Shown here piece by piece: positions 1 to 12,650 of a DNA stretch of 64,000 nucleotides. Made by a program: the position numbers and the translations under genes. Position 1 is the first letter of the stretch. Each line of letters opens with the position of its first letter. The DNA is from Melampsora larici-populina 98AG31 (Eukaryota; Basidiomycota; Pucciniomycetes; Pucciniales; Melampsoraceae): positions 368,518-432,517 of the forward strand of contig NW_006768786.1 of NCBI RefSeq assembly GCF_000204055.1, written 5' to 3'. A model generated the notes under the pieces. That model worked only from the letters and a program-made list of their open reading frames with translations. It ran no database searches and was not told where the DNA came from.

Positions 1-75
1 TTTGGCACAAGGGTGATGGTGTGAGTCTTCTCTTGAAGAGATGAGCGTTGAGTGGGCCAAAACATGCTCTTAGTT
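1..75 (-). pseudogene. possible LINE reverse transcriptase fragment (window edge)
   Basis: Read on the minus strand, the window edge encodes a run including QLRACFGPLNAHLFKRR followed by a Leu-Cys. This resembles the segment just before the terminal zinc knuckle of fungal LINE polymerases, where a conserved 'LRTGH..LNAYL' motif precedes a Pro-Leu-Cys. The fragment is short, runs off the window and no other LINE domain is seen beside it. The assignment rests only on motif resemblance. Confidence 0.25.
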
Positions 76-111
76 GAAAGATTGCCTCTGCCCTACCTTT
101 TTCAAGTTCAT

Positions 112-1041
112 TCAATCCCTTTGCAGCTTGGGTGTCGCCGTGAAGAGGATGTTACCTGGTTCGAAAGGAAAGTTTTCAATCTTAAAGTTGCCTAATTGTT
201 CAGTTTTGATGATTGCGATACATGATTCTCCAAAGCTGGACGGATGAATATTATAAAAGTGCGAGCTTTGTAGAGCACGAGTGTACTCAGTAATAGATAA
301 GAGGACACGAGTGGGAAGCAAAGTGAAGTACCTAGTGGTACGAAAAGAACAAACACGAGATAAGAATGGATGAGGAAATAGAAAACAGCGTAAGAGAGCA
401 CATTCTTATATAGTGTAGTATTCGTAACACCATGGTACAATCAGTAAGCAAAAATAGATTAAAAGAAGGAAGCAAAAGAAGTTACATCATAGTGATAATT
501 AATACTGATGTCATGACTAGAAGAAGAAAAATTAATTATCTCAATAAATATCACCTTCTTTCAGTGGGTTCCACCCTGTCCCACTCTAGCTCTTAACTTT
601 ACAACCAACCCCCTTCGCTTCCACTCAACTTATGCATATAGTGATTAGTCACGCAGGTTGAAGAATGATGCATAAAGGGTTGAGCTTACAATACATCAGC
701 CCTGCAAGCCTCATTGATTGATCCAGCTCCGATATCCTCCAATATTCATCAAGTGTTTTCAACACTTTTCAACATCGTTGAGCATTCACGGATCTACAGT
801 TTTAACTTTTAACATTTAAGAAACTTCCTCAACCTTCGATCGGTTTTCTTTCAATAGATAGCCGGACGGATCTCAATTACATACAATAGATTTCGCGAGT
901 TATCAATTTGATCAAAACAATTTGTTGGTGGATTGTCATCAACTTTTCAGCTTGGATATGAACGATAACTTTCATCAATTTTGTATTCACTTGTACAATC
1001 TTTTACTTGGTTCTCTTCAAAACCGACAGGTCTTTCAAAAC
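112..1041. other. non-coding stretch upstream of the TRI14-like gene
   Basis: No supported gene is seen here. Short open frames exist on the minus strand (112-321, 192-440), but they start at non-ATG codons or lack recognisable motifs. The last few hundred bases are AT-rich and probably hold the promoter and 5' leader of the TRI14-like gene. Confidence 0.4.
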
Positions 1042-2678
1042 ATGACAAAGCGATCCGACATGCTTGCATCCGTCTTCTTTCTAGTTTGGTACAATTGTTT
1101 CAGAGCGGTCTCGGGAGGAAATTTAAATTTGAACTTTACAAGCCTATGTAAGTGATCCTGATACATGACAGCCTTGGAATGAAGCTGATTGGTTTGATTG
1201 ACCTGTGTGATCAGATCCGGAAAATGGAGCTGTTCTTCCAAGTACTGGGATGATGTACTATAGTGCTTGTTATAGAGCAACGGTGGTGAAATTTGATTCA
1301 AAGCAACAAACTTTCAAAGAAATCACTATCCCCTCTGTCACTGGTCAACCCAACACTCACGTCTCAGGTATTGAAGCCGACAGATCACGTGCTTTGATTT
1401 GGGCTGTTGTGGATGCTGCTTCCGCCTTTGACACAAATGGAGGGTAAGCTGAGGTCTCTCATCATAAATCAAATCTCACTTGATTCAATTTAAAGGATCT
1501 TGTAAATTGAAGTTGAAGTGGATGATGATTTGTTGATAGTCAACTTTCAGGTCCAGCTGGACTCGTTGGGATTGACACAAATGATAAAATTCTTTATAAC
1601 GTCGATTTGAACCCTGCTCTCAAAGAGGTTCAACGCTTGAACGGTGGTGTAGAAGTGGGTGGGGCACAAGATGCGGTATGTCCACTATCTTTTCTTTGAA
1701 TCATAAATTTTTAGAAACAACCCTTTGCAAACTCGAGCCTTGAAGTATTGACATTTATCTTGCTAATCTTTCTTTAGACAACTGATAATGATGGAAATGT
1801 ATACGTACCCGTTGCTTTTGGTAAGCATTTGTTTCCAATCTAATTTCAAAAGACGGAGAAGTTATCCACCTTCCCAAAAAATTTGTATAAATATCACAAT
1901 CTAAAAGTTGAGGTTTTATTTCAGGTCAAGCGATCTTGAAATTCGATCCCAAGACTCAAAAAACTTCAGTCTTTTACTTCAAAATGAATCCAAAACCACA
2001 TGATATAGGTTATACTGGTATCGAATTCGTAAACTCCAAAACCTTGATCCTTTGGAATAATGTAAACAGAAGGATAGAGGTAATTCAATTGATTTCCATC
2101 TGCTCAGAACGTTTCAATGTTTTGATTCACCAAGTTTGAACTTCTTGACAATTTATGTAGACGATTGATATCACTTCACGCAAGATTAAAGCATCTGTTC
2201 CAAAAGGTGCTCATCTACCTAAGCCAACCGTGGTAGATGCCATCTATATTCCTAGCTTTAGTAAAGGTACTTGTTTACTCCTCAACAACGTCGTAGAAAA
2301 TCAAGTAGAAGTAAGTCATCATGCCCCTCCGTTAAAAAATGCGCTAAATGAACCTCTCTATCCTTTGCTTGGTCCTAGGTCATGAAAACACGCAATAATT
2401 GGAAATCGGTTATTCATACCGCTTCTATCAGCACTAAAGAATTTGATGGAATTTCCACTTTCACGTATGAGATTGATGACAGAATGTATTTTGGCTCATC
2501 AGCAAGTTCAAGGCTTCATTTTGTCCAAATCTTTCTCACCTTGAATGATTTAGGTCCTAACCCTCCATGCATTTTTTGTGCGCTTTAAAAACAGTACTTT
2601 AGCGATGACCACTCGCACACTCGAAGTTTTTTCCCTCAAGGTGATATAACTGATGCAGTTATCAAAGCCTGCGCTTAA
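1042..2678 (+). CDS. secreted TRI14-like protein
   Basis: Eight exons splice in frame to 348 residues: 1042-1147, 1215-1443, 1540-1675, 1778-1820, 1925-2079, 2161-2310, 2379-2522 and 2595-2678. The start at 1042 (or the ATG at 1060) gives a hydrophobic signal peptide (LASVFFLVWYNCF), so the product is predicted to be secreted. The mature part has motifs typical of the TRI14 family of trichothecene clusters: LYPENG near the N terminus, HVSGIE, LSGPAGLVGID, a Gly-Ala-Gln-Asp followed by DNDGNVYV, ILKFDPKTQK, and a C-terminal FFPQGDIT. The family is thought to form a beta-propeller of unknown activity linked to virulence in Fusarium. No other trichothecene gene is nearby, so a toxin role is not implied. 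The last intron uses a weak GTCCAA donor; without it the frame ends at 2588. Family assignment is from memory of motifs. Confidence 0.72.
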
Positions 2679-3498
2679 GATGACTGGTCAAATTTGGTCT
2701 ATATAAATGAACATTAGATTCCAATTGCATCAAGTCAATTTTGCTTTGAGTTGAATGTCCAAGATGAACACCACTGATTGCTTTACTTGAAATAGGAAGT
2801 AGGTGTATGTTTTTGTTGTTTGAATTTCAATCTCAATCATCCCGTACCTCTACACTTTTGACAAAAAAGTCCAAATTAATATGATCTATATTCCAACAAC
2901 ATCTATCAATTTGCTTGTAGCATCTTCACTAAACAATCATTTAATTTATTGAATTCTTGGGTATCAATTGTCCCTATCCTTTGTACCATGGGCAAGATGT
3001 ATCGGTAAAAGAAACTGCTCTTATCTGGCCATGTAAATCTTCACCTCTGAATAAAGAAAGATCATCAAACAAGAATAGTGACATCCTACTAGTCTCCAAG
3101 GTTTGGAGATTTGAGGGAGATGAGGATATGCTGGACTTGGGATTGTAGTAAACAGCTATGATGTCATGGCTGCTGACCAGCCGAATAAATGCACAGTATC
3201 GGACTAATCCCATAGACCAATCATCCAAACTGCTGGTGAAACTGTTCATGGTTTGGATTTGATATTTATATGACCAGTTGGATTAATCTATCATCAATCG
3301 ATTGATAGAAACTGGTTTACTTTTCAAGTGAATCTTTTTAAAGAAATAGAAAAACAAGATATCGATCAATCAAATTCAGTAGAAAAACTAATCAAGAACA
3401 AAAACCGATTTCATTGACTTCAAACAAAAAACCACAAAAAAAAAACCAAACTTAATCAAGAACAATGATCCAAGAAAAAACACACACACACAATGAAT
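2679..3498. other. intergenic region between convergent genes
   Basis: This region lies between the 3' ends of the TRI14-like gene and ECO1. It is AT-rich and carries A-tracts near 3420-3490, which fits two facing 3' untranslated regions. An ATG-started 91-codon frame on the minus strand (2974-3249) has no recognisable feature and is not called. Confidence 0.4.
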
Positions 3499-5628
3499 TT
3501 AATCCACAAATAAACTAAAACAATCATCCTCAAACCATTTCTTTGCAAAGTTCATTCCACTTTCACTAGGTTGACTAAATCCAATCAATCTTAATCTATC
3601 TAATCGATTGGTGATCTTCAAATTATAAATAAATGTTTCACTTAATACATTCATTAATCTTTTGGCTAATCCAAAGTTTCTAAATTGAGGTGAAGTCCAA
3701 ATTCGATGTATGCCAATTAAAGCTTGATGTGGTTCAGGACTAAGGAAAGAAAAAAAAACATACCAAATCATATCGATCAATTAATTTTCATCTGTTTGGT
3801 TTATAGAGAAGAGATTTGATCAACTTACGAGCAATAGATTGTAGTTGTCTCTTGATCAACAAACTTGATTAACTCTGTATCTTTTTCCTTTCCTTTCCCA
3901 TTAGCTAGATTATCAATCTTGACTTGATCATCATCTTTAATAATCTTATATGCTCTCTCAATCCTTTTAGCAATACAAACCGATCTAACAATCAAAGATT
4001 TTGTCCTTTTAGTTTTCTTCTTTTGACTTTCGATTCCCTCTTTCTTTCTCTTTTGGGTTTCATTAGATTCACCTAGATATAGGTACATAAAAGAGTCTTG
4101 AAGTTCTTCTGGACTAAGTGAATGTGATCCTAGACTGATTTCCAAGATTTCTAAAATTTGTTCGACTTTGGTTTTGATTGGTTTATGTTTCTTTAACCAA
4201 TTTGAATCTAAACTTAATTTTATAATCTCTTCTCTACCACTTGATTCTGTGTCTTCATTCATCATGTCTTGTCTCCAAACTACTTTATACATTGGATCAT
4301 GGTCGTCAGTTTCAAATCCCCATTCGATACCGCCGACTACTCTTTTATGATGTCGAGCGTGAATCGCAAGATCTTCTTCGACTCCTAAAACATATGACAT
4401 TCCACACTCTTTACATACTTGAGTTGTAGGTCGATTGGAGATATCTAATTTGAGCTGTGATAGAGCTGGTCGATTAGATTTGACTGTCATCAACTTCTTA
4501 GACTTGCCTTGAGCGGATCTATGCGATGAGGAAGGCTGGTCCTCAGATCGATGATTGTTGGGCGACGCTGAGCGAGATCGGGGTCTTTTAGCTTTAGGTG
4601 CTGTTATAGACGAGAAAAACGATCGAATATCATGACCAGTCGAAGACACTTTGGATTTCGAAGTAGAAGCTTTGAGACCCGTTTTGAATTTTGATGAAGA
4701 ACCTTTGATACTGAGATCTCTCTGTGTTTTCGTTGCTGATCGGTCATTGATCTCGAGAGGGATAGTAGCTGGCTGAGAAGTATTGGTTTGAAGATCTGAT
4801 GAGAAATAATTCAATTCATCCGATACAGGAACACTTTCATTAACAGAAACAAGATCAAGTGGTGTAGAGATCGGTGAAGAAGTTGAAGGTATTGTAGGAG
4901 GTGGTGAGCTACGTATGTCATCAAATGAGATTGTTCGATCGGGTAGCGAAGCATCCAAAATCATTCTTGGAGGTGGGGACGGGCTTGAGATAAGTGATTG
5001 AGAACTCGAATCTCGAATCGGAGTCAAACCAGAAGCCATAGGATGTGAAGTGTTTTCAAGGCAAGTTTGATATCCGGTGTGCTTCAACGAAACAAGAGAA
5101 CGAGGTGTGGTATATTGACGTAAAGTAGACTTTGTTCGAGCGTATGGTTTTTGATGTTTCGATTTTGGAGTAGGAGAACTATTCATCTGTGAGCTTATAG
5201 GAAAGGTTGAATTCAAGCAAACATCTTGACTAGCTTGTAGTGATAATAAAGAATTGGATATTGGTTTAGATTGAGGTTTGTCTTTGTTTGTTGGCTTAAA
5301 CGATGGTATGACAACCTGAGGAATTAACTTCTTTGATCTCGATACGTTTTGTGGATGATGAGATAGAGATGGAGATGTTTCAAGATTTGATGGGTTGATT
5401 ATATTTGAAATCTTGTTTTCTCGACGAGGTACTGGAGGTATCACTACGCGTGGAACATACGAGCTAGATGTAAGCTGATGTTTTGATTGAGATGGATCGG
5501 TTCGGCTGGGATTATCAAATAGCAAAGGGGTGTGTTCAGGTTCAAGTTCAAAATCGATGTGGCTACAATGTAAAACAAGAATAGGGAAAGATCGATACTT
5601 ACAGGTTAGTTTGTTGCGAATTGACCAT
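3499..5628 (-). CDS. ECO1: sister-chromatid cohesion acetyltransferase (Eco1/ESCO)
   Basis: Three exons (5603-5628, 3829-5562, 3499-3739) give 666 residues. The start has a good context (AAAATGG); the longer open frame to 5810 begins with TTG and is rejected. Residues 1-380 are Ser/Pro/Thr-rich and low complexity. A C2H2 zinc finger typical of Eco1 follows at about 389-415 (CKECG, then HARHH), and the C terminus holds the Acetyltransf_13 domain with RIWTSPQFRNFGLAKRL and the end motif GFSQPSESGMNFAKKWF. Eco1 acetylates the Smc3 cohesin subunit in S phase to establish cohesion. The N-terminal intrinsically disordered part is longer than in yeast (281 aa total there). The first intron would be only 40 nt. 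The domain order makes the identity secure. Confidence 0.9.
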
Positions 5629-6640
5629 TTTGAATTTGATGGAATGACAACAGATGTGTTTGTGGTTTCGAATGGATCTTGATGTGATATATAATCTAGA
5701 GTATATTTAGAGTGATGAATGATAATCAAGGAAGTTGAGGAAGATTGGATTGAGAAGGTCTTGATTTGAATGAAGCTTGGGAAAGTTAATAATGTTGGGG
5801 TTCCGTTCAAGTTTAAATGGATGCTGAGCTGAGCGCTGAGCGCCCTTGTGCCTTGAAAATCTGTACCTGTAACTAGCTACATACGCGACTGGACGCGACT
5901 AATCTCAACACGTGATCATCACACTATCATTTGCATGTCAGCTACGGGGAAAGACCCGCATGACACCTTCCCCACAACTGATCACAGCCTTTACCATCTG
6001 TCTTTACATCTCATTCTCCAAACGATACTGGGACCCCTTTAATTAATCTTTTCAACCAAAAGAAAGAAAGATTCGGCGTGTTTATCTCCATAACTTCATC
6101 GCGATTGAATTAGTCAGAATCTTTGTTGAACTCGCAAGTGAAATATTGATTCATTCAAACACTCAGTTTTCTATTGATAAATTTATGTTTTGGAATTGGA
6201 CCAACACCCTGAAAAGGGCAGCCAGAGCCTAGAGGTACCTCAAAACAGGGCAAATTAATTTCCAAGAAATCAGTCATCAAATTGAATGTATTATGGAAAA
6301 AGGCCGGTCAAATATGTTGATGACATGTAACACACAAATCCTTGAAAAGAAAGAGCCAAATAACACCAGGATTACGACCCAGAGAACCTGTAGGTCAGCG
6401 TAATTGTGATGTGGTTGAGATTGTGTTATGACTCTCCAGTCACATCTTCAATAGCTTTGAACCACACAAATCTTTGGTCAGCAGTCTGATAGCCTCTTAA
6501 GACAGGATCTCCAATCTGACTGATGGTACATTTGATTGATGTATGCAATACATATGATAGGATCACATGAATCAATTTACCATCTTTTGACAGAGCCTTT
6601 GGTGGCTCCAGAGTCCAATCAGATACATATCACAAACAGA
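5629..6640. other. intergenic region
   Basis: The first few hundred bases are presumably the ECO1 promoter. No gene, RNA or clear repeat boundary is supported; short open frames have no recognisable motif. Confidence 0.35.
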
Positions 6641-6649
6641 AGACAAAAA

Positions 6650-7215
6650 TGTCAAACCACAGGGGCCAATATTGATGCTCAGATACATGTGAAAATTGTA
6701 CACTTTCCTGAATTCTCAAAAAGAAATCTCTTTCAGATTCCTTCAATTGACAATCTTGGTAGTGCTCAGCTGATCAGGCTGTTTTGCTCAAAAATTTATG
6801 TACATTGCTGAAGAATCCTGATTTCCATCTTGGATGAGCATTCTTTGAGCTCAGTCTCTCGGATGAGTACTCAGAATCAGTTCATGAGTCACTGCATACT
6901 CAGGACAGCTCAGCAACCATTCCAAAATCACAGATCAGCAGGCTCAAAGGCATGCTGCTGACAATCAGCTGAGGAATGGAGATGAGGCATGAGCAGATGG
7001 GCCAGCCCTCCCTCAGGCTTCTTTGCTAAGGAATGATGTCTGAGGAAGGCCTAGTTCATCTGCTCAGTTCTTGTTTATCATGTAACCAGCTGACAAACAA
7101 GAAGAAACCAGGAAGAAAAGGCAAAGAATTTGGAAGTAAAATTGAACAAATGTTAGAAAAAAGGAAATTTCAATGCTCACCCCAATGTGAGCATCTATTT
7201 TTCTGTGAATGGAAT
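6650..7215. repeat. degenerate TIR repeat related to 19920-20702
   Basis: The ends are imperfect inverted repeats: CACAGGGG followed by ATTGATGCTCAGATACATG on the left, and the reverse complement of a CACAGAAAAATAGATGCTCAC type end on the right. The interior shares blocks with the element at 19920-20702, such as CATCTTGGATGAGCAT and the CCCTCCCTCAGGCTTCTT...TGAGGAAGGCCTA block. It has no coding capacity, so it is a non-autonomous element. Boundaries are approximate. Confidence 0.5.
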
Positions 7216-7260
7216 TTCACATCTTTGAACCATTGTAACCTCCAAAAGCTGCCATGTTGA

Positions 7261-8411
7261 TAAACTTAGCAAAGTCCCACGCTTGCGCATCCTCGCGAGG
7301 CATTGAGCGAGGGACTTATGCCAAACTTGCACAAACTCCTTACTCAGGGTTGGAGGCTTTTGCAGGAGAGCGCCTTAAAAGGCCTCTACAGCTTTTCCCT
7401 TCAAGCAATGGTCCCCTGGACCAAAGGAAAAGGTTGTTCGCCATTCTTTTGCACACATTGTACATGTTTTTTTTCCCGAGGAAGTTGCTCCCCTCCTTTC
7501 TTTAAATTGTCTCAAAGTTTCTAAAAATTTGTATGTAGATGTAACATGTGTGAGCTGTATGTAGGTAGACTGCGGAGGAGAAAACACGACAAAACTTGTG
7601 CCAAAACTGTATATGCTTTAGGAATTAATCCTTGCCTCATCTATAGAAGACGGGTGCTAGTCAGTACTTTGATGAAGCCAGTATCTTAAGAACAGCTGTG
7701 GTCTTGGCTAATCCTTGGGATCTTTATCATGGTAATCTTCATTTAGAATCTAATTTTATTCAACAAATTTATTCTTGTGTACTTGCTTTTAGTCTAAGGT
7801 AAAGTAGATCTTCAATTCTTTTTTCTTTGAGTTTTTTATCTTTTATAAAAAAACTTTAAAGAAATTGATATCCAGATCTGATGGGTTTCAAAACCAAATC
7901 GTTTGCTTTCTTTTTCTTCCACAGATCAATGTTTAAATGTCATAAAGATTGTTTTTTAACTGCTAACCAATCTAATGACCCATCAATGAAAGTAGATGTC
8001 GACTTACTATTCTCTGATCCATATCAAACCCAATACGATTTTTGTGACTTGAGTGTTATGTTACTTGGACAAAATAGAAAAAACAAAAGATACTTAACAC
8101 TCGCAGCAGTGACACTACAATGCTACATGTTACAGGTGAAAGTTTTTTAGAAACTTTGAGACGATTTAAAGAAAGGAGGGGAGCAACTTCCTCGGAAAAA
8201 AAAAACATGTACAATGTGTGCAAAAGAATGGCGAGCAACCTTTTCCTTTGGTCCAGAGAACCATTGCTTGAAGGGAAAAGCTGTAGAGGCCTTTTAAGGC
8301 GCTCTCCTGCAAAAGCCTCCAACCCTGAGTAAGGAGTTTGTGCAAGTTTGGCATAAGTCCCTTGCTCGACGCCTTGCGAGGATGCGCAAGCGTGGGACTT
8401 TGATAAGTTTA
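7261..8411. mobile_element. non-autonomous long-TIR DNA element, 9-bp TSD (Mutator-like)
   Basis: The element is bounded by inverted repeats of roughly 260 bp (about 7261-7520 and 8150-8411), ends TAAACTTA...TAAGTTTA, and has a perfect 9-bp direct duplication CCATGTTGA on both sides (7252-7260 and 8412-8420). Each end holds a subterminal pair AAGTCCC...GGGACTT about 50 nt apart that can form a hairpin. Open frames inside the arms are mirror images of one another and are not genes. A 9-bp TSD with long TIRs fits the Mutator superfamily. The same end design recurs at 13310-13957 and 27987-28601. Confidence 0.85.
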
Positions 8412-8420
8412 CCATGTTGA

Positions 8421-10449
8421 GCTCATGATGAGCTCAATGTATACAGGTCTTTGAGAGGATGATCTAGGATTACATCAATTGAATTTGATGACATGATTGA
8501 TACCCTTGAACCCTGGAAGTTACAGAAAATACTACCTAGTTCTGAGCTATCTGACACACAGGCAATAAACGGTGTTTTAAATCTGCTGAATGAGCTGCTA
8601 ATCTATTGACCACAGCATTCAATTTCACAAAGCCTGACTAACTTAATCCTCTATTGAATTTGCGTCCAGCATCTTGAATCCTGCTGTCCATATACTCTTT
8701 GTGTTGTGTGTGATTGGCTTGATCCAAAGAACTTGGGCCTGTAGTCACATTCCTGTTGCAGAACATGGATAAAACCAGAATGCACAGTTCTTAATTTTTC
8801 AGAGATATCCCACAAGTTCAACTGTGTGTTTTGATATTTGTGATACAAGATTACAAAGGAAGTGAGAGAATCTTACAAGGTGACCCTTGAATATCAAAAT
8901 TTTCAAATAACTGAATGTGACTGTCCTTTCTTCTTCTCATAGCATCAAGAGTTTGTTCAAAAATGTATTTTGATTCTCTTCCAATCATATCTTAACCCTT
9001 ATGATCACATATACTCCTAATTGTCTTGGTTCACATGCATAAAACATTTCATAGCTGACCACATTTACAAGCACCAACTTGTAATACAAGAAGCCAGTTG
9101 AAACGTGCAAAGACCTGACTTCATCTTCAGATTATGAAGTATTGGCCAAACACAGAGATTATCATCAAATGAACCCACAAGGATGTGGTTTAATCCTTCC
9201 TTGGAGCACACAACACCTTAGGTAATTGTTAGCATATATGGAAGGGACATAGGTTGTGGTTGTGGGGCATCATGCTGAATTCTCAATTTAACCTTCTGGG
9301 TGTTCTGAATAGGCTTCTGTAGGATTTGTGTGCATGTTCAATGTAGAGTCAGCTGCATGGCAGCTCATCTTGCTTGATTGTAGCCCTGGCATGGACCACC
9401 AACTTTTCAACCACCATCAGGTAAGACAAAACATTTGGTTATCCTTAACAAGCTGTAATTTCCTCACATGGCTTGTGGTGGTCCTGCTTCAGATGAAGCT
9501 ATCTCGCTTTACCTGTCTGATTGGATACATTACATTTGATATCATCACTTCTACCTTGACTCTGCTTCCAATTTCCAGCAGTCTTGCCAGCCAATTGAGC
9601 CACAGGCTAAAGTAAGATATGTCCCCTCCCAAATCTGACCCTAAGCTGGTGTGTACCATAATCAAGCTTATCATATTCTCTTGATCAAGTCTTCATCTTG
9701 AAGATCTTAGCACAACCAATGCCCTTACTTTTTTGTTTAACAAATCAACCATAAAAATGCTATACTACCAAAAGATTCAAAGTTGACTCAAATTTTAAGA
9801 ATCAAGATTGAAGAAGTCTAAACTGACCAGCTTTGAACCAAACTTAACAAATCACCACAACTCATCTTCTTTTCTGATATGTTTTTTTGAAAGGTAATTG
9901 AAGTTCTTAAATCAATGAAATGAAGATTATCCAACTTTCTTCTTAAGATTGATTATGAATTGTTTTCTTATTGCTTTGCCCTTGACCAAAAAGGTTAAAA
10001 GGCTACAAACTCATTAAAAGATAATAATCACATGTTTCTTTTCAGACAAGGTCTTTTCTCTATTCCATCATATGAGATAAAGACTGCAACTTGTAGAAAA
10101 AAGAAAACCCACCCAAACCCCAAAAAGAGATACCAAACTGTTTTTTTCTTAATACAATCTAATCAGTTGATTTTGTTTTTTTAACTTGTTTTGATTTTCT
10201 TACATTTGCAATTATGATTTTGCTAATAGTGAAAAGAAAAGATGCTACAAAACCAACAAAATTAGATGATGATAATGATGATGAAAAAACCAGTCTTCAT
10301 TTACAATCAATATACCAAAAGATGAATAGAGTTAAGGAGTATAAAATATGGATTAAAGAGTAAAAAAAGATATGATAGTGTGAGACAGATAAATACATGT
10401 TTGCTGCTTAGATAAGGATTAATCATTCTACAATCAAAACATCAATGAA
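8421..10449. other. repeat-like non-coding stretch
   Basis: About 2 kb without a supported gene. Open frames are short and lack motifs, and AT-rich low-complexity runs dominate from about 9700 onward. The last part is likely the 3' flank of the PalI gene. Confidence 0.35.
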
Positions 10450-12466
10450 TTATCTATAACCAGGTGGAGGTGTAAGAGATGTGTCTGGGCCATTGTAATC
10501 TGTTGTGGTTTGATGTACACCGGGTGGTGGTAAAGGGGCTTGAGTGGGTACTGAAGGTAACGGCCTTCGAGGTGAAGTACCAGTAGAGACCCCTCCATAT
10601 GCGTCATCTGCTTCTGCTTCTTCGTACCTCATCTGACCTCTTGCAACTGAAGTTGGTGGATGATTAGAATAGGCTGTTGGTTGTGGTGGTTGTGGGGCTT
10701 CTACTCGGTTAGAGTTAAAGTCATCTGCTATTCGATCAGGTTCTTCAACATATGGCCCAGAATGTGTAAAGTGTCCATCTCCCTGCTCTGGTTGACCGTA
10801 ATCTTGATCATCATGACGGGGTTGCTGATTGATGAAATTCCCATGACTTGGTTCATCATAGCTTGCCCAACGGTGTCCTTCTCCAGGTAAAGGTAGCCCT
10901 CGTGATTGGTTGTCAGCCTGGGGAGGCATGTACTCAATCGTAGGCGCATGAGTAGTATAATGATCGTTTGGTGTGGGTTGATAAGATCGGTTGTCAGCCT
11001 CAGGTTGCATGCCATTCCACATCATATGATCTGGCATAGCGTGAGGTACGACTGTCCGGCTTGGTGAGCGAGAGTGGGAGTATGATGGGTGCCTGGATGG
11101 ATTTTCGTAATAACCTGATTGCTCTGAGTTTTGTCTATGAACAGCAGCCATTCGCGCATCCATCTCGTGAGGTGGGGTGTAGTATGGCGAGGGAATATGA
11201 AGCTGTTGTCCGTAAGGTGTTTGAAGATTTTGGCGAGGTGGATGAGATTGCTGAGGCTGGGAATAACTAGCTTGAGAGTAAAGTGAGGCATGTGAACCAG
11301 GTTCACCGTAACGAGGTTCTGGATACGAACCAGGTGGAGCATAACGAGATTCTGAAGGTCGCCGACCATAACCAACGCCAACTCCTGTAAGAGAGGTAGG
11401 AGATGCATATGGACCGACAGATGCTCTAGGAGCAAGTAAAGCATGATGATCTGAATAAGTTTCGTCGTCTACATTGAATCGGTTCAAAGGTATCTCTTCG
11501 TGTCTAACATGCTCATTTCCATACTCGGCAAACGCAGGAAGACCAGCAGTAGGTGGGTTGAGTCGAATCTTTTGTTCGCGTGCCTTTTCAGCTTCGGTAG
11601 CATCGTATCTCATTTGATCCGCGAAAGCTTGATCCGCGATCGGTCGAAGTTGATCGGCCTCACGTTGATGACGTCGTCTCTTTCTAATCAGACATCGTCC
11701 AACGCAGAAGAAACAACTACTGGAAGCCAATGCTACCCAAGCTGCGAGTGTAAGCCAAACGTTCAGACCGAGTTGAGCATTTGTACCGACCGCATTGGTG
11801 GCAGCTTCTACAATCTTTGATTTGGCGATAGAGAATGCAACGATATCGAAAACGAAAGCGATCAGAGCTACAGTGGTAGCGAGCGAGGCGAAGAAAGAAG
11901 TCCAACATGTCCTCGAGAACTCGCGTATGTGTGAAAGTAAGCCAAAGATGACAGCTAAGACAGCCAACCCGGCAGCTAAAGTAAGAACATTTTGATAAAC
12001 AGATCAGATTCAATGGCCAATCGAAAGCCATTCAAGATGAGTAAGGAATGTTTCCAAATCGGAACTGACCGATAGGATGAAGAATGAGAACGTAGGTCAA
12101 GTTCTTCAGTACAGTACTTGAAATGCCTAGATTTGTGTCTTGTGGTAAAGATAAAAGTGAATTGGGATCTGAAACGATTAGGGAATGAATGATCAGTCAA
12201 TGACGACACTTAAGAATGATGAGGATCTTACCAAGTGCATATCCAAGGGTAACAGGTGAACAAGCATCTTGAGATCCTAAAACGATACAATAACCAAAGA
12301 CACCAAGTTTAATGTTACCTTTAAGAGTAACAGATGAGACTGTAGCTTCAACATCAGCTGAAAGGAAGTAAAAGTCTTTAAGGATTGGAGTTGAGATTGA
12401 GACTAGAACGAGTAAGACAGCAGCAGCTAAGACGACCAAAGTACCAGGAGTTTGAGGTCCGAACAT
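10450..12466 (-). CDS. PalI/Rim9 family pH-response membrane protein
   Basis: Three exons (12232-12466, 12070-12168, 10450-11975) give 619 residues. An N-terminal membrane segment (LVVLAAAVLLVLVSISTPI) is followed by an extracellular stretch with a GVFGYC motif and a second Cys. Then come NLTYVLILHPIAAGLAVLAV, the signature around the second membrane segment of PalI/Rim9, and two more membrane segments at about 140-160 and 178-200. A basic RKRRRH stop-transfer precedes a long cytoplasmic tail of about 400 residues rich in Pro, Tyr, Gln and Ser. PalI/Rim9 proteins (SUR7/PalI superfamily) assist the PalH/Rim21 sensor that leads to activation of the PacC/Rim101 factor at alkaline pH. Whether this basidiomycete copy works in that pathway or a SUR7-like membrane role cannot be told from sequence. 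Confidence 0.85.
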
Positions 12467-12615
12467 GGTCGTATTTCAAGTTTGAGCTTGAATGAAATTT
12501 GAATGTAAGAGTCAGATGAAGACAGGAATTAAGGAAATGGTCTTTTTGAAAATGGAAATAAACAAATTGGTGAATCGAGTTTGAAACAACATCAACTGGA
12601 TTCTTGGATAGTCAC

Positions 12616-12650
12616 GAAGAAGAAGAAGAACAACAACAACAACAACAACA
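12616..12650. repeat. GAA/CAA trinucleotide microsatellite
   Basis: A run of GAA units passes directly into a run of CAA units, about 150 bp upstream of the PalI start codon, probably in its leader or promoter. Confidence 0.85.

Noticed and set aside
922..1041. Upstream ATG for the TRI14-like gene
   Set aside because: It would put 40 residues before the signal peptide; starting at 1042 or 1060 gives a proper secretion signal.
2974..3249. 91-codon minus-strand frame with ATG
   Set aside because: No motif, no partner exon, and it lies in an AT-rich region between two 3' ends.
5629..5810. N-terminal extension of ECO1
   Set aside because: The extended frame begins with TTG and reads through a GTAAGT donor; the ATG at 5626-5628 with a short intron fits better.
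7254..7524. Protein-coding frames in the left arm of the 7261 element
   Set aside because: The same sequence is present inverted in the right arm; it is a TIR, not a gene.
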